Origin: Burkholderia lata
Lineage (GTDB): Bacteria; Pseudomonadota; Gammaproteobacteria; Burkholderiales; Burkholderiaceae
NCBI RefSeq assembly: GCF_902499335.1
Contig: NZ_CABVQK010000003.1
Coordinates: forward strand, 310,001 to 374,000
Direction: 5' to 3'
Length of the DNA stretch: 64,000 bases
The notes beneath the pieces were generated by a model. That model was not told where the DNA came from, searched no databases, and was given only the letters and a program-made list of their open reading frames with translations. Both the position numbers and the translations under genes were made by a program. Position 1 is the stretch's first letter, and each line of letters starts with the position of its first letter. Shown here piece by piece: positions 30,184-37,943 of this stretch.

Positions 30184-30657
30184 ATGTTGACGCGAGACGC
30201 AATTCTTCAAGTCCTTTCCAACGAAACGGCACATCTGGCCGAGAAAACCTTCCACCACGTGGTCGACATTTACCTCAAGGATTCCAATGCCTTTATGAAT
30301 ACCTATTTCGCACGTTACTTCGAATGGCAGGGCGTGTGCCGTGAACGCTGGTTTCACGAATGCATCCACAACAACCTGCTGGCGGCCGGCGGGGCGTTCG
30401 TGACGAAGCGCGCGCATCAGGAATACGTCCAGGAGACGTTTCCGTTCCAACGTGTCGATTGCTTCCTCAATACGTTCGAGGTTCGCCAATGTTCGGCCTA
30501 TCTGCTGTTTCGCTTCTACGTTGACGGACGACAGGTGTCGCTGGGGTATCAGCAGATCGTGTTTGCCGGTTCCGACAAGCGGATCCGCCGGTTTCCGCCG
30601 GGCATCATCGAGCGGGTCAAGGCGTATGAACTGATCCTGCCGTCCACCGCGAACTGA
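30184..30657 (+). CDS. Hotdog-fold thioesterase-like protein
   Basis: A 157-residue protein with the 4HBT thioesterase layout. Helix-strand segment HHVVDIYLKDSNAFMNTYF is followed by ARYFEWQGVCRERWFHE, corresponding to the D-x-n-x-x-H/N-x-x-YfrwFE region of YbgC/FcbC-like enzymes. Then come strands VDCFLNTFEVR and AYLLFRFYVDGRQVSLGYQQIVF. The usual catalytic Asp is replaced by an Asp-Ser-Asn context (LKDSNAF). An excellent AAGGAG precedes the ATG. It is divergent from the response regulator (231 bp) and convergent with the kinase (13-bp gap), so it is embedded in the signalling locus. It may make, release or break an acyl-thioester-derived signal. The substrate is unknown. Confidence 0.7.
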   Translation: MLTRDAILQVLSNETAHLAEKTFHHVVDIYLKDSNAFMNTYFARYFEWQGVCRERWFHECIHNNLLAAGGAFVTKRAHQEYVQETFPFQRVDCFLNTFEVRQCSAYLLFRFYVDGRQVSLGYQQIVFAGSDKRIRRFPPGIIERVKAYELILPSTAN

Positions 30658-30670
30658 ATGTGAGACCGCT

Positions 30671-32113
30671 TTACCCGATGCGATAGCGCCGGGGAAGCGC
30701 CGGCGGATCGCGCAATGTGTCATCCGCCGGCGAACCGGGCTCCGGCAGCCGAATCGTGAATGTGGTCCGGACGCCGGGGACGGATTCACACGTGATGGTG
30801 CCGCCGAGCGCTTCACATACGCGGCGACAAAAACTCAAGCCCATGCCGGCGCCGCGACCGTGCGACTTGGTCGAGAAGAAGGCGTCGAAGATTTGAGGGA
30901 GCACATCGGGGGCGATGCCTGGGCCCGTATCGCTGAAACGCACCACGCAGTAACCGTCGCTGCGATGAGCGTCGATCTCGATCTGCCCACGGCCGCTTGC
31001 GTGGATCGCGTACAGGGCGTTTTTCAGCAGATTGAAGATGACGAAGATCACGAGCGAGTCGGATCCGAAAAACTGGATGTCCGTATCGATCGCGTCGACC
31101 GACACGCGGTCTCGCTCACCCGGACGGAAGGGAAAGCGATCCACCGCGGCGTCGACACAGGCCCGTATCGGATAGGCCGCGAAGCTTTGGCGATCGAGGC
31201 GGTCCAGCGTAAAGGACGCCAGGGACATCTCGACCACGGTACTCGTGGTGTCGACCTGGCGCCGGATCGACGACGCGAGCGTCGATAGCCGCTCCAGCTG
31301 CCCGGGATACAAATCGTCGGCGCACAACCGGTGCTCCACCGCTAGCCGATACCCGCTCAGTAGCACCGGCAGGACGTTGCGCAGCTCGTCCGCGTGCAGG
31401 CCGATCGCCGCCAGCGGCGTGGCCACTTCGTGCGCGACCGTCGCGGCCAGGAGATACGGGCCCATCAGGCCATAGCGAACGATCGACGTCGCGAGAATCC
31501 CGAGACTGATCGCGATAAACAGCACCCCCACCGGATAGAACCCGACGCCGTAGTTCACCGCATAGTCGGTCGCCGCGAGCGAGTAGAAGCCCAGGCTGAC
31601 GAGACATTGAGTGAGCAACTGCCGGACGTCTCGCGCTCTCCCCTGTCGTCTTGCCTCGATCAGGAGCCAACCGCTGCGGCCGACCAGGAGTACCGTCTGC
31701 ACGACGTGCAACGGATGCAGCGGGCCTGCGTTGGGATACGGGCCAAAGAAATGCAGGCGGAATCCATCGACGACCGCATTGCTCGTGACCAGCAGCACGG
31801 CCAGCAGGGCGCAGAGTCCGTAGGATGCGAAGATGATCGGTCGCTCGTCCCGACGCGACACGATCTCCGTCACGAAATGATAGAAGGTCGTCGGCAGGAA
31901 AAGGATGAACAGATAGCCTGCCTTGACCAGCAAGTTGGCAACGTCCGCATCGGTCGTCTGGAACAGGAAGGCCCACGTTCCCTGCCAGACGAAGGTCGTC
32001 GCGCACATCAAGGCGAACGGAACGGATACCCGCGTGAAACCCTTGGTGGCCAGCACGTAGAGGCCAAACCCGAGAAACAGCGCAGATACAAACGCGGGCA
32101 AGATCGAGTACAT
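30671..32113 (-). CDS. Seven-transmembrane sensor histidine kinase
   Basis: A 480-residue kinase. Residues 5-220 form about seven membrane helices of the histidine-kinase 7TM type (first helix ILPAFVSALFLGFGLYVLA). The phospho-His228 lies in ATVAHEVATPLAAIGL. The ATPase domain has the N-box (FNLLKNALYAI), G1 (FSDTGPGIAPDV), F-box (IFDAFFSTKSHGRGAGMGL) and G2. I used the ATG at 32113 so that the first helix follows the start directly; an in-frame GTG at 32188 would add 25 residues including two Cys. The membrane-embedded sensor suggests a lipophilic ligand, as in CqsS/LqsS/PhcS-like receptors. It is transcribed in the same direction as the response regulator, with the thioesterase gene between them on the other strand. 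Confidence 0.85.
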   Translation of the reverse strand: MYSILPAFVSALFLGFGLYVLATKGFTRVSVPFALMCATTFVWQGTWAFLFQTTDADVANLLVKAGYLFILFLPTTFYHFVTEIVSRRDERPIIFASYGLCALLAVLLVTSNAVVDGFRLHFFGPYPNAGPLHPLHVVQTVLLVGRSGWLLIEARRQGRARDVRQLLTQCLVSLGFYSLAATDYAVNYGVGFYPVGVLFIAISLGILATSIVRYGLMGPYLLAATVAHEVATPLAAIGLHADELRNVLPVLLSGYRLAVEHRLCADDLYPGQLERLSTLASSIRRQVDTTSTVVEMSLASFTLDRLDRQSFAAYPIRACVDAAVDRFPFRPGERDRVSVDAIDTDIQFFGSDSLVIFVIFNLLKNALYAIHASGRGQIEIDAHRSDGYCVVRFSDTGPGIAPDVLPQIFDAFFSTKSHGRGAGMGLSFCRRVCEALGGTITCESVPGVRTTFTIRLPEPGSPADDTLRDPPALPRRYRIG

Positions 32114-32408
32114 ATGCGTGAATCCACAATGTTCACTGGTCGCGCACCACTGAACTGTCTCGGCCGGTGCCGTTTGCGAGAGTAGCACGCCGCGGCAGGC
32201 GAGCGAGCACGACGGGTTCGTCCACGGGGCCGCCGCGCATCACGATTGTTGATCGCGCGGTGCCGGTGCTGGGTAGCCTAGACCAAAATGAACTTGTCAC
32301 TGTTTGCAAAGCAAGGCTGTCACTTCGCCGGTCAACGTTGGCTGGAAGGCGTGAAATCCTCGTGAATTCATGAGGTTGCACGTCGCGAATTCAGGTTGTC
32401 ACCGGCCG

Positions 32409-32425
32409 TGGTCTTGCCAAGACCA
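32409..32425. promoter_or_regulatory. 17-bp perfect palindrome upstream of the sensor kinase
   Basis: TGGTCTTG-C-CAAGACCA has 8-bp arms around one base. It lies about 300 bp upstream of the kinase ATG, in the 32,114-32,603 gap. That gap also holds two copies of GAATTCA followed by GGTTG (near 32362 and 32390). It might be an operator or half of a terminator; no T-run follows. The rest of the gap shows no gene. Confidence 0.35.
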
Positions 32426-32603
32426 GCGTCAACTCCCGTGCGGTGCCGTTGCAGCGTTGGCAAGCCCTGTCGCGCGTTGTGCGATACCTGATTCTGAACG
32501 CGCAATCATTCCATAACGATAAGTTTTCTTATCACAATAGCTCGATTAGAGAATAAAACTCGCATTTGCGCGAACGCCCCGCATGCAACGGGGCGTCCGT
32601 CGT

Positions 32604-32816
32604 TCAGCGCCCGATCGGCAGCCCCGTCGGCTCGATCCAGCCCAGCTTGTAAGCGATCAGCAGCGACAGGAACAGCGTGACCGACAGCCCGACGCGTGCC
32701 GCGAGCGACCATGCCATCCGCTTGGACTTGCCGCGATCGTGATTCATGAAATACAGCGCGAAGATCAGGCTCGCGATGATCATCGCGAATGCCACGGAAA
32801 CCAGCAGAGTTTTCAT
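32604..32816 (-). CDS. DUF2909 twin-transmembrane protein
   Basis: A 70-residue protein with two membrane helices (about 5-23 and 42-61) separated by a basic turn (NHDRGKSKRMAWSL). This is the signature of the short DUF2909 proteins that accompany cytochrome oxidase assembly or SURF1 genes in many betaproteobacteria. Here there is no oxidase gene; the partner is the overlapping upstream gene (ATGA at 32813-32816). Function unknown; probably an inner-membrane component. Confidence 0.78.
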   Translation of the reverse strand: MKTLLVSVAFAMIIASLIFALYFMNHDRGKSKRMAWSLAARVGLSVTLFLSLLIAYKLGWIEPTGLPIGR

Positions 32817-33163
32817 TGGTGATGCCCTTGAAGATCGGAATCGGCCTGAATCAGTTCGGCCAGTTTTTGCCGCTCGTCGGCAAGCCCGCCGACGCCCGAC
32901 GCCGGCCAGTCCAGCGCGACGCCATTGCCCAGCGAATCGCGCACGAGCGCCTGGTAGCGACGGTCGTTGATCCGGCCGTGGTCCATCGTTTCCGAGATCT
33001 CGCGCCGGAACGGCAGCGGGAAACTCGCGTACGCGCGCGACAGCGCCGCATATTGTCTCGCATCGATCTCTTTCGACGATGGTATGACAGTCCAGACCAC
33101 CACGGCCACGATGGCCGTGAACGGGATCGCCGTGTAGCGAAGAATGAACTTGATCGGGGTCAT
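32813..33163 (-). CDS. Hypothetical membrane-anchored protein
   Basis: A 116-residue protein with one N-terminal hydrophobic helix (about 10-26, YTAIPFTAIVAVVVWTV) that is an uncleaved anchor or signal. The rest is a polar, helical domain with no Cys (ARQYAALSRAYASFPLPFRREI). It resembles no family I can name. Its stop overlaps the DUF2909 start, so the two are probably co-translated. The 19-bp dyad at 33289-33307, 126 bp upstream, may control the pair or the divergent DUF1275 gene. Confidence 0.6.
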   Translation of the reverse strand: MTPIKFILRYTAIPFTAIVAVVVWTVIPSSKEIDARQYAALSRAYASFPLPFRREISETMDHGRINDRRYQALVRDSLGNGVALDWPASGVGGLADERQKLAELIQADSDLQGHHQ

Positions 33164-33288
33164 GAAACGGTGGGCAGAAGTGATCGCGAATGCGGGCGGC
33201 GCGGCCGTGCGGCAGCGAAGCCGCAGTCAGGCCGCGCCGGACGACATTGTACTGAAAGCCCCATTCGGCTAACAGAGTATGATAATGG

Positions 33289-33307
33289 CATTATCATGTT
33301 CGTCACA
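33289..33307. promoter_or_regulatory. Fur/Zur-like palindrome
   Basis: ATGATAATG-G-CATTATCAT is a perfect 9-1-9 dyad containing GATAAT and ATTATC half-sites like those of Fur-superfamily boxes. It lies between the leftward hypothetical/DUF2909 pair (start 33163) and the rightward DUF1275 gene (start 33422). Which metal regulator, if any, binds it cannot be decided by eye. Confidence 0.5.
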
Positions 33308-33421
33308 TGATTCGACAGACCCGGTGCCTGAGCGCAGGCGGCGTGCCCGCCCTGCCGTCCGGCGCCGGTCTTAACGTCCGTGCCCGCGATCCGCGGCGAT
33401 TGAGCGAAGCCCCTAGCCCCT

Positions 33422-34180
33422 ATGCCAGCGCAGTACTTTCGAAACCTGACGGGAAAACACCGCAGCGCGACCGCGAACCGTCAGCTCGGGTTTTCGCTGG
33501 CGTTCGTCGCCGGCGCGGCCAATGCCGGCGGTTTCCTCGCGGTCAAGCAATACACGTCGCACATGAGCGGCATCGTGTCGGCGATCGCCGACCAGACGGC
33601 GCTCGGCGACGTGCGGCTCGCGCTGGCCGGCATCAGCTCGCTCGGGTCGTTCCTGATCGGCGCCAGCTGCTCGGCGATCCTCGTCAACTGGGGCCGCCGC
33701 CGCGGCCTGCACAGCCAGTTCGTGCTGCCGCTGCTGGTCGAGGCCGCGCTGCTGCTTCTGTTCGGGCTGCTCGGCAGCCACCTCGCGCTGTGGGAAACCT
33801 TCTTCGTGCCGGTGACCGTGACGCTGCTGTGCTTCATCATGGGGCTGCAGAACGCGACGATCACGAAGCTGTCGGGCGCGGAGATCCGCACGACGCACAT
33901 GACCGGCATCGTGACCGACCTCGGCATCGAGCTCGGGAAGCTGTTCTACTGGAACCGGTCGGCGGTCGACGTCGACGCGCATGCGGTCGTCGCCAACCGC
34001 TCGAAACTGCGGATTCACGCGACGATGCTCACGTCGTTCTTCATCGGCGGCCTGGCCGGCGCGATCGGCTTCAAGCATGTCGGCTACGTGTCGACCGTGC
34101 CGCTCGCCGCGGTGCTCGTCACGCTCGCGATCGTGCCGGTGATCGACGACCTGCTCGCGTTGCTCCGCAGCAGGCGCTGA
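33422..34180 (+). CDS. YoaK/DUF1275 family membrane protein
   Basis: A 252-residue protein with about six membrane helices. Family signatures are LAFVAGAANAGGFLAVKQYTSH in parts (AGAANAGGFL and YTSHMSG), then MGLQNATITKLSGAEIRTTHMTG in its C-terminal half (LQNAT, RTTHMTG). DUF1275 proteins are inner-membrane proteins of unconfirmed transport function. The ATG at 33422 (MPAQYFRN) lacks a strong Shine-Dalgarno, but no better start exists. A Fur-like dyad lies 115 bp upstream. Confidence 0.88.
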   Translation: MPAQYFRNLTGKHRSATANRQLGFSLAFVAGAANAGGFLAVKQYTSHMSGIVSAIADQTALGDVRLALAGISSLGSFLIGASCSAILVNWGRRRGLHSQFVLPLLVEAALLLLFGLLGSHLALWETFFVPVTVTLLCFIMGLQNATITKLSGAEIRTTHMTGIVTDLGIELGKLFYWNRSAVDVDAHAVVANRSKLRIHATMLTSFFIGGLAGAIGFKHVGYVSTVPLAAVLVTLAIVPVIDDLLALLRSRR

Positions 34181-34267
34181 GCGCGCACCCGGGCAGCGTT
34201 TCCGGCGCGTGGGCCGCAGGCGGATCGATTATAATTTGATTAACATACCGACCACCCTCGCCCCGCA

Positions 34268-34453
34268 ATGGAAACGAAAACCGCCCGCCTGACCGTCCTG
34301 ATCGACCCCGCGAAGAAGGAAGCCTTCGAGATGCTCTGCGCGGAGCAGGATCTCACGCCTTCGCAAGTCGTGCGGCAACTGATCCGCGAGTATCTCGACC
34401 GCCACGGCGTGACGTACAAGACCAAGAGCGCACTCGGCAAGCGCGTGAAGTAA
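34268..34453 (+). CDS. Ribbon-helix-helix (CopG-like) small protein
   Basis: 61 residues. A basic N-terminal strand TARLTVLIDPAKKEAFEML is followed by two helices, with the turn LTPSQVVRQLIREYLDRHG. This is the ribbon-helix-helix pattern of CopG/Arc DNA-binding proteins. There is no toxin gene beside it, so it is more likely a chromosomal regulator than an antitoxin. A TATAAT-containing segment (ATTATAATTTGATTAAC, about 34229-34245) directly upstream looks like its promoter. Confidence 0.78.
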   Translation: METKTARLTVLIDPAKKEAFEMLCAEQDLTPSQVVRQLIREYLDRHGVTYKTKSALGKRVK

Positions 34454-34486
34454 GCGCGGCCGCACAGGCCACGCCGGCGGCGCCGC

Positions 34487-35323
34487 TTACGTACCGATTT
34501 CCCATCGCCCGTGCGGCTGCGCACGCAGCACCAGCCGCTGCGGGTCGACATTCTCCCCTGCCTTCATGCGCCTCGCCGTGGCCGCCAGCTTGAGCTCGCC
34601 GGCCCGTGCGCACGCAAGTGCGCGTTCGAGCAGGATACGCAGCGACGGCAGCCGGCTGCCGCCCTTCCATGCGAACGCGATGAAGTTGTTGTCGTCGCCG
34701 CACGGCACCAGCGTATATGCTGCACCGAACACCGATCGCAGCTGCTCGAGGTGCTCCGGCAGCGCCGGATCGTCGTCCATGAAGTTGATTGCCAGCACGC
34801 CGGTTTCGCTGAGGCGCTCGCGGCATGCAGCGAGGAATGCAGCGCCCGTACACCGGCCCCGCATGCCGTCGGCGACGAACGCGTCGTGCAGGATCACGTC
34901 CGTCCTGACATCCCCCCTTTCCAGATGATCCGCGCCGTCAGCGCACACCACCGCGAACCGGCCGTCATCGACGGGAATCCTGAATACATCTCGCAGCGCG
35001 ATCACGTCAGGGTTGATCTCGACCGCTTCGATCGCCGCGCCGGGCAGGTGCCGGTAACAGTACTTCGCCAGCGAACCGCCGCCGAGCCCGAGCATGCAGA
35101 TGTGTGCAGGCTCGGGATGCAGCAGCAGAAAGCCCATCATCACGCGCGTATAGCCGAGTTCGAGCCGGCCCGGATCGCGGAGCGACATGAAGCTCTGCGT
35201 GCCGAAATGGTCGAAGTGCAGCGAAAGCGCGTGCTTCGTCTCCAGCACGAAAGGCCGGCCGTCGTTCAGCGGCGTCGCCAGGAATCTGACGAACGCATCG
35301 TAGGAAATTCGATCTTCGGCCAT
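34487..35323 (-). CDS. Spermidine synthase-like SAM-dependent transferase
   Basis: A 278-residue protein. The SAM-binding core is clear: HICMLGLGGGSLAKYCYRHL (motif I, G-x-G-x-G) near residue 82, AIEAVEINPDVIAL (acidic motif II), VVCADGADHLE and VILHDAFVADG. The overall layout is that of spermidine synthase-like proteins. However, the polyamine-specific D-x-x-P-G-P motif is replaced by HDAFVADGMRG, so aminopropyl transfer is doubtful. Start ATG at 35323 is followed by MAEDRISYDAF. It lies in the same direction as phnA downstream of it in the map but is separated by 43 bp. Confidence 0.82.
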   Translation of the reverse strand: MAEDRISYDAFVRFLATPLNDGRPFVLETKHALSLHFDHFGTQSFMSLRDPGRLELGYTRVMMGFLLLHPEPAHICMLGLGGGSLAKYCYRHLPGAAIEAVEINPDVIALRDVFRIPVDDGRFAVVCADGADHLERGDVRTDVILHDAFVADGMRGRCTGAAFLAACRERLSETGVLAINFMDDDPALPEHLEQLRSVFGAAYTLVPCGDDNNFIAFAWKGGSRLPSLRILLERALACARAGELKLAATARRMKAGENVDPQRLVLRAQPHGRWEIGT

Positions 35324-35366
35324 GGGCGGGCAGTCGATTGCAAACGGTCGATCGGGGCGTGTGTGC

Positions 35367-35711
35367 TCAGACTTTCTTCAGGTAGCAGGCCTTCAGCATG
35401 AAGCCGCCCATGTCGGTCTTGCAGTCGACCTCGTGATCGCCGCCGACGAGCCGGATGCTCTTGACCTTGGTGCCCATCTTCAGCGTGATCGACGAGCCCT
35501 TCACGCGCAAGTCCTTGATCAGCACGACCGAATCGCCATCCGACAGCACGTTGCCGTTGGCGTCCTTGACGACGTCGCCCGCCGGTTCGTCGCCCGTTTC
35601 GGTGCCGGCGCCTGCCGACCATTCATGGCCGCAGTCCGCGCATACGGTCAGCGTGCCGTCCGGGTAAGTGTTTTCCATCGCGCATTGCGGGCAGGCGGGG
35701 GCGGCGTTCAT
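35367..35711 (-). CDS. phnA: PhnA/YjdM-family zinc-ribbon protein
   Basis: A 114-residue protein. The N-terminal zinc ribbon has two C-x2-C pairs (CPQC and CADC, with the family sequence MENTYPDG between). The C-terminal KOW-like domain contains DANGNVLSDGDSVVLIKDLR, VKGSSITLKMGTKVKSIRL and DCKTDMGGFMLKACYLKK. Despite the old name it is not phosphonoacetate hydrolase; the function is not settled. I chose the ATG at 35711 because family members begin three or four residues before the first CPQC; the ATG at 35723 is equally open. Confidence 0.92.
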   Translation of the reverse strand: MNAAPACPQCAMENTYPDGTLTVCADCGHEWSAGAGTETGDEPAGDVVKDANGNVLSDGDSVVLIKDLRVKGSSITLKMGTKVKSIRLVGGDHEVDCKTDMGGFMLKACYLKKV

Positions 35712-35723
35712 TGCAGCGTCCAT

Positions 35724-36074
35724 TCAGGGAAAGTTGAGTCGTCGATAAAAATGCCGGACGCGCTGGCAGCGTCGCCCGGCGCGCCCTGGAGGCGCGCGCC
35801 GACGGATCGGCGGGCCGCCTTCGGCACACACGACATTATAATGCAATACACATATCTTGACCGCTGTATTATAATTGCCGCTTTCGCGTCGTTCGCCGGA
35901 CTTGCGGCCCGTTTCACCGAGAATGCCGGCACATCCAAGCAGGATGACACCCCCGGGCCGGGCCGCCGGCTTCCCTGAGTCGTACGGGAAAGCGCGTTTC
36001 ACGCGTGTCTGGCGCACTACCGGCCCGGCACCGCACACCGTTCCGACGTTCCCGTCCAGAGGCTTTCCGACATC
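35724..36074. other. Divergent promoter region with mirrored TATAAT motifs
   Basis: A 350-bp gap between leftward phnA and the rightward HPr-like gene. Positions 35834-35874 contain CATTATAATGCAATAC and, facing it after 14 bases, GTATTATAATTG. The two are inverted near-repeats, each containing TATAAT. They look like divergent -10 elements or a symmetrical operator. The AT-rich block is conspicuous in a GC-rich background. No gene is seen in the rest. Confidence 0.45.
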
Positions 36075-36338
36075 GTGGCAACCGTTGTGTACGTTGAAAT
36101 CGGCCCCGCGTGGAACCGCAATCGCGGCGGCGCCGCACGAGAAGCCGCCGTCGACGCGGCGCGCGGCTTCGAAAGCGACATCCTGCTGATCGCGAACGGG
36201 ATCAGCAGCGATGCGAAGGACAGCGCCGCCGTCTCGGCGCTGCAGGTGCACGGCGGCACGTCCGCACAGGTGCTGGCCACCGGCCCCGACGAGGAGGCTG
36301 CACTGCAGGCACTGCTGCCCGTGCTGCAAGCGCGCTGA
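36075..36338 (+). CDS. HPr-like protein lacking the active-site histidine
   Basis: 87 residues with the HPr fold pattern: VVYVEIG strand, helix AAREAAVDAARGF, strand ESDILLIANGIS, DAKDSAAVSAL, a strand-turn and the final helix DEEAALQALLPVLQ. Ungapped alignment to canonical HPr with a three-residue offset puts Gly18 where the phosphorylated His15 should be (GLHARPA becomes GGAAREA). It also puts Asp49 where regulatory Ser46 should be (DAKD for x-AKS). It therefore cannot carry PTS phosphate in the normal way. The start is a GTG at 36075; a later in-frame GTG at 36087 is possible. No PTS genes are nearby. Confidence 0.7.
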   Translation: MATVVYVEIGPAWNRNRGGAAREAAVDAARGFESDILLIANGISSDAKDSAAVSALQVHGGTSAQVLATGPDEEAALQALLPVLQAR

Positions 36339-36400
36339 CCCGCGCCACCCGATGTCACGGCATCCCGCCCACCCCGAATCCCCCTTTTCACGAGGAAGCG

Positions 36401-36622
36401 ATGAGCGACAACTTCACGTCCAACACCCCGAACCTGTCGGCCTCCGCCATCTGGGCGCTCGAACGCCTCGCCGACGTCCGCTACGGGCGCGATGCGCCGG
36501 CGCTCGGCTGGTCGATCGCACGAGAGCTCGTCAGCGCGGGCTTCGTCAGCCATTCCGCGCACGGCCGCTCCGGCGCGTCGATCACGGCCGAGGGGCGGAC
36601 CTTCCTGAAAAGCCGGAAGTAA
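36401..36622 (+). CDS. Small hypothetical protein, winged-helix-like
   Basis: A 73-residue protein with a good Shine-Dalgarno (GAGGAAG) before the ATG. The sequence LSASAIWALERLADVRYG, GWSIARELVSAGFVSHS and GRSGASITAEGRTFL reads as helix-helix-beta hairpin. It resembles a minimal winged helix (the last part like LTxxGRxxL of MarR/PadR proteins). No named family is recognised. It follows the HPr-like gene by 62 bp in the same direction and may be in the same transcript. Confidence 0.65.
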   Translation: MSDNFTSNTPNLSASAIWALERLADVRYGRDAPALGWSIARELVSAGFVSHSAHGRSGASITAEGRTFLKSRK

Positions 36623-36643
36623 CGCGCAAACGGGCCGGCGGGC

Positions 36644-37771
36644 TCAGAACCTGTGCCGGATACCGACGATCGCAAGCAGTTGCGAGTTCGTACCGGCATC
36701 GACGTTGTACGACCCGATCACGGCCTGGGCCGGCCCCGCCCCATTGAAGCCGTTCGCATGCTGGTAGCCGACGGTCGTATAGAGATCGGTGCGCTTGCTC
36801 AGCAGATAGTCGGCACCGACGTTGACCTGGTGATAGCGCGCGGACGAATCGCCGCCCGACCACGTGAAGTTGTAGCCGACGATCGTCAGCAGCGACGGCA
36901 GCGCCTGCCATTGCACGAACGCGGAGCCGTTCCGGTAGCGCTCCGCCTGCACGAACGACGACGACGCGTCGGGGCGGTATTCGCTGAAGCTGAACGCCGC
37001 GCCGACCGTCACGTTGCCGATCGCATATTGCGCACCGGCGCGCGCGATCCCGATCGAACGGGCCGACGCATACGCGCGACTGACGGCGCTCTTGAAAAAC
37101 GCATCGGCCGACGACGCGCCGCGCGTCGAATGGATCGCATTGCCGTTGTCGACGTGCAGATAGCCGGCCGCGACGCTTAGCGGGCCGTCGGCATAACCGA
37201 CCGCCCCGGCATATGAGAGTCCCGACCCCGACGCGCCGGCCACGCCGCCCGGCGAGACCATCGCCGCGACCGTCGCGCCGCGCCACGTCGCGCTCGTCCA
37301 TTTGACTGCGTTGCTGAACGTTACGCTGCTGTCGTAGTTGTCGACGTCGCCGGGCGGCGCGAAAAGCCCGCTGAACGCATCGGCCGTGATCGGCTGCACG
37401 AGATCCGTCACGGGATCGTTCTGCCTGCCGAGCGTCAACTTGCCCCACCTGTCGGATGCGATGCCGACGAACGCTTTCGAACCGAACAGCCGACCTTCGT
37501 CGAGCTGGCCGGTCGCGACGTCGAAATTGTTCTCGAGCGTGAAGATCGCGCTGATCCCGCCGCCGAGATCCTCGCTGCCGGTCAACCCCCATTCGTTCGC
37601 CGACAGCGCGCCCGACGACATCGACACGCGCGACTTCCCGCCTTCCGCGTGGTTCAGGTACGCCAGCCCCGTATCGATCGTGCCGTACAGCGTGACCGAG
37701 CCCTCCGCGCGCGCGGCGACGGAAAGTGCGGCCGCCACGGCGGCACCTGCAATCAGCATGCAATTTTTCAT
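36644..37771 (-). CDS. Porin (Porin_4/OmpC-like)
   Basis: A 375-residue outer-membrane porin. The signal peptide MKNCMLIAGAAVAAALSVAARA is followed by EGSVTLYGTIDTGLAYLNH. Then come ANEWGLTGSEDLGGG and LFGSKAFVGIAS, and a terminal Phe (IVGIRHRF). It is the last gene downstream of the GH114 and glycosidase genes on the same strand, 172 bp after GH114. I infer it as the outer-membrane entry point for oligosaccharides released by those hydrolases. It differs clearly from the porin at 14.9 kb (only the general family pattern is shared). Confidence 0.92.
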   Translation of the reverse strand: MKNCMLIAGAAVAAALSVAARAEGSVTLYGTIDTGLAYLNHAEGGKSRVSMSSGALSANEWGLTGSEDLGGGISAIFTLENNFDVATGQLDEGRLFGSKAFVGIASDRWGKLTLGRQNDPVTDLVQPITADAFSGLFAPPGDVDNYDSSVTFSNAVKWTSATWRGATVAAMVSPGGVAGASGSGLSYAGAVGYADGPLSVAAGYLHVDNGNAIHSTRGASSADAFFKSAVSRAYASARSIGIARAGAQYAIGNVTVGAAFSFSEYRPDASSSFVQAERYRNGSAFVQWQALPSLLTIVGYNFTWSGGDSSARYHQVNVGADYLLSKRTDLYTTVGYQHANGFNGAGPAQAVIGSYNVDAGTNSQLLAIVGIRHRF

Positions 37772-37943
37772 CGTGATTATGGATAAGTACTGCGAATCGA
37801 TTTGAACGGACGCCGGCGCGATATCGGCCGTGCGCTGTGCCGGATCGCGGCATCGCGACGCTCTCGGCGCGCACGCCTGGGCACGTGGCGTGCGCGCGAG
37901 CACCAGTCACACAGGTTCGCCCGCTACGACGGGCGCGGCTCGA

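Noticed and set aside
34268..34453. Antitoxin of a toxin-antitoxin pair (ribbon-helix-helix protein)
   Set aside because: No toxin-like gene overlaps or follows; the next gene is on the other strand and encodes a spermidine synthase-like protein.
34487..35323. Genuine spermidine synthase
   Set aside because: The fold is right, but the polyamine-binding D-x-x-P-G-P motif is missing, so only 'spermidine synthase-like' is supported.
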